From Minisyncoccota bacterium (lineage in GTDB: Bacteria; Verrucomicrobiota; Lentisphaeria; Oligosphaerales; MVZH01): a stretch of DNA of 7,015 nt. Positions 5,862 to 7,015 of this stretch are shown in pieces; within the stretch, counting starts at the first letter, position 1; each line of letters starts with the position of its first letter. A model generated the notes under the pieces. That model saw nothing but the letters and a program-made list of their open reading frames with translations. It was not told the DNA's origin and searched no databases. The stretch spans positions 1-7,015 of the forward strand of contig JAIPIM010000214.1 in assembly GCA_021734725.1 (NCBI GenBank), given 5' to 3'. The translations under genes and the position numbers were made by a program.

Positions 5862-5965
5862 CACTGGGCGGCTTCCGGCGCCGGCACCATGAAGTCGGCA
5901 CCAATTCAGGACGCCGGAGTCCGCCAGCCTCCACAGGGGGGAGATACGCTTTGAGGGGACCATGA
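5858..5965 (+). CDS. Possible 35-residue small ORF linking rfbB and the GH57 gene
   Basis: An ATG at 5858 overlaps the rfbB stop as ATGA (5858-5861), and this frame runs 35 codons to a TGA (5963-5965) that overlaps the ATG of the GH57 gene, again as ATGA (5962-5965). Such 4-base overlaps are typical of translational coupling in operons. The predicted peptide begins MTLGGFRRRHHEVGTNSG and is basic and rich in Gly, Arg and Pro; it matches nothing I know. There is no good Shine-Dalgarno before it, so it would depend on reinitiation by ribosomes ending rfbB. It may be a real small protein, a ribosome bridge with no functional product, or chance. A long inverted repeat lies inside it. Confidence 0.35.
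   Translation: MTLGGFRRRHHEVGTNSGRRSPPASTGGRYALRGP
5867..5925 (+). repeat. Long imperfect inverted repeat between rfbB and the GH57 gene
   Basis: GGCGGCTTCCGGCG (5867-5880) is complementary to CGCCGGAGTCCGCC (5912-5925) at 12 of 14 positions, with two adjacent mismatches. The 31-base interval holds a direct repeat CGGCACCA (5882-5889 and 5896-5903). No T run follows, so it is not an intrinsic terminator. It could be an RNA structure that tunes expression of the downstream gene, or a copy of a dispersed palindromic repeat. Confidence 0.5.
5953..5958 (+). promoter_or_regulatory. GH57 gene ribosome binding site, unusually close
   Basis: GAGGGG ends only 3 bases before the ATG at 5962. This is closer than the usual 5-9 bases, so initiation may rely partly on coupling with the upstream ATGA overlap. 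A G run at 5936-5941 lies further upstream. Confidence 0.4.
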
Positions 5966-7015
5966 AATATTTTGTTCTGCATCTCAATGCCCACCAACCG
6001 CGGCGGTTCAAAAAACGTTCAACTTTGGCTACGCCCTACGACGACGTGCTGAACCAGGAGGCTCTGGCCGAAGACGCGGCGACCGTCTATTTGCCAGCCA
6101 ACGATTTGCTTTTACGCCTTTTGCGGAGCCATGACAGCTTGTGCATTTCTGTATCCATAAGCGGTGTACTTATCGAGTTGGCCCGACGATTCCAACCGGA
6201 AGTACTTGCTTCCTTTCAGGAACTGGGACGTGTGGCCAGCGACACTGGCCGTGTCGAGTTCGTGGGGACGACATACTACCACTCTCTTGCCGGTCTCTTC
6301 CGGGACGGTAATCGCGACGAAATGAAAGCCCAGGCCGACCTGCATCGCGAGTTGATGAATGAGGAACTGGGCGTGCGCCCTTCTGCTTTCTGTCATGCCG
6401 AATGGATGTATTCCAACGCCATCGGAGCTGCCGCTGCCGCGGTCGGCTTTCAAACCGTGCTCTGTCAGGGCCCCAGTGCCAACTTCGCGCATGCTGACAT
6501 TACGACGGCAGGATTTGCTCAACATCCGGGGAAACGGGTGGGATTGCTGCTGCGACATGGTCCAGTGAGCGCAGCACTGTGTACAGCCGGGCATGGTGAT
6601 GTTTCCGCGCAAGCCTTTCTTGATGACGTCCGCCGGCAGCAGGAACGTGTTGTGCTTGCCGGCATAGACTACGAAAACTGGGCCGGACGGCATTGGGACG
6701 GCACCGAGACAGCGGTATTTTGGGAAGAGCTTGCGACCCTGCTGGAAAGTGCCGACGATATTGCGGCAGCGACCCCCACGAGTGTGACGGAAAAGGCAAG
6801 TGATTCCCCCATACTAACCGTCGATGACCATCAGCCCGTCTCGCGCACGGGCGGTGTGACCGAGTGGGTCGGAAGTCCTGCGCAGCACGAGCTGTTTTTT
6901 CGTTATCAGGACTTAGAGAACCGTCTCAAAACCTACGGGGATGCTAATCTCTTGCGCATTTGGCGTACGCTGGGTGCGGCATGTCATTTTTATGGAATGC
7001 AAGGCAGTGAAGAGG
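5962..7015 (+). CDS. Glycoside hydrolase family 57 (alpha-amylase-like), 3'-partial
   Basis: The frame is open from ATG 5962 to the window end, giving 351 codons with no stop. GH57 enzymes are retaining alpha-glucan hydrolases or transferases with a (beta/alpha)7 barrel. The five-region pattern is recognisable: HQP at 11-13; YLPANDLLLRLL (43-54) and SISGVLIEL (65-73); VEFVGTTYYHSLAGL (98-112); the nucleophile region CHAEWMYSNA (144-153), with Glu147 the likely nucleophile; and GIDYENW (234-240), with Asp236 the likely acid/base. HFYGM (342-346) resembles the HFYYM near the end of the domain. There is no signal peptide, so a cytoplasmic glycogen or maltodextrin enzyme is likely. It is a divergent member: the aromatic segment that usually follows HQP is short, and the usual nucleophile context (NTELIYS-like) is altered. 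The family is sure; the exact substrate is not. Confidence 0.88.
   Translation, partial: MKYFVLHLNAHQPRRFKKRSTLATPYDDVLNQEALAEDAATVYLPANDLLLRLLRSHDSLCISVSISGVLIELARRFQPEVLASFQELGRVASDTGRVEFVGTTYYHSLAGLFRDGNRDEMKAQADLHRELMNEELGVRPSAFCHAEWMYSNAIGAAAAAVGFQTVLCQGPSANFAHADITTAGFAQHPGKRVGLLLRHGPVSAALCTAGHGDVSAQAFLDDVRRQQERVVLAGIDYENWAGRHWDGTETAVFWEELATLLESADDIAAATPTSVTEKASDSPILTVDDHQPVSRTGGVTEWVGSPAQHELFFRYQDLENRLKTYGDANLLRIWRTLGAACHFYGMQGSEE

Noticed and set aside
5882..5903. Two copies of CGGCACCA as a possible CRISPR or tandem array
   Set aside because: Only two 8-base copies 14 bases apart exist, with no array, no further copies and no cas genes.
5346..6011. Minus-strand open frame of 221 codons across the end of rfbB
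   Set aside because: It is antisense to clear RfbB and GH57 coding sequence, has no recognisable domain and is explained by their codon bias.
6112..6693. Minus-strand open frame of 193 codons
   Set aside because: It is fully antisense to conserved GH57 motifs and shows no protein family features.

Overview
The window looks like ordinary bacterial chromosome of moderate GC content: two ribosomal protein genes, one arginine-biosynthesis gene, one nucleotide-sugar gene and the start of a carbohydrate-active enzyme, beside two proteins I cannot name. I see no transposase, integrase, phage gene, CRISPR array, rRNA or tRNA. The L13 and S9 proteins are clearly bacterial. The mix of uneven Shine-Dalgarno strength, a divergent GH57 enzyme and argC after rplM-rpsI would fit the PVC superphylum (for example Kiritimatiellota or Verrucomicrobiota relatives) or a deltaproteobacterium-like lineage. 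That placement is a weak inference from recollection, not a result.

Layout. At 2-781 (+) lies a TPR-repeat protein whose true start may be outside the window. It converges on a long minus-strand gene (2457-871) for a 528-residue, apparently all-helical protein that I do not recognise. A perfect 12-bp inverted repeat (840-870) lies between the two gene ends. The 129-bp gap 2458-2586 separates that gene from the divergent rplM-rpsI pair (2587-3470), and it carries two candidate promoters that appear to share one -10 region on opposite strands. A strong intrinsic terminator (3498-3539) closes the ribosomal unit.

argC (3640-4701) follows with its own good ribosome binding site. After a 119-bp gap with a weak hairpin and a candidate promoter comes rfbB/rmlB (4821-5861, dTDP-glucose 4,6-dehydratase). 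A GH57-family glycosidase gene starts at 5962 and runs off the end of the window. The 100 bases between rfbB and the GH57 gene are bridged by a 35-codon ORF that overlaps both neighbours by ATGA, and it contains a long imperfect inverted repeat.

Functionally, rplM-rpsI supply adjacent 50S and 30S subunit proteins; argC supplies the third step of arginine synthesis; rfbB makes the 4-keto-6-deoxy sugar nucleotide used for rhamnose and other deoxysugars; and the GH57 enzyme probably acts on alpha-glucans. No gap without a gene exceeds 300 bases. I do not see a convincing new biological system. The items most worth a second look are the interlocked divergent promoters, the unknown 528-residue protein, and the ATGA-linked small ORF.
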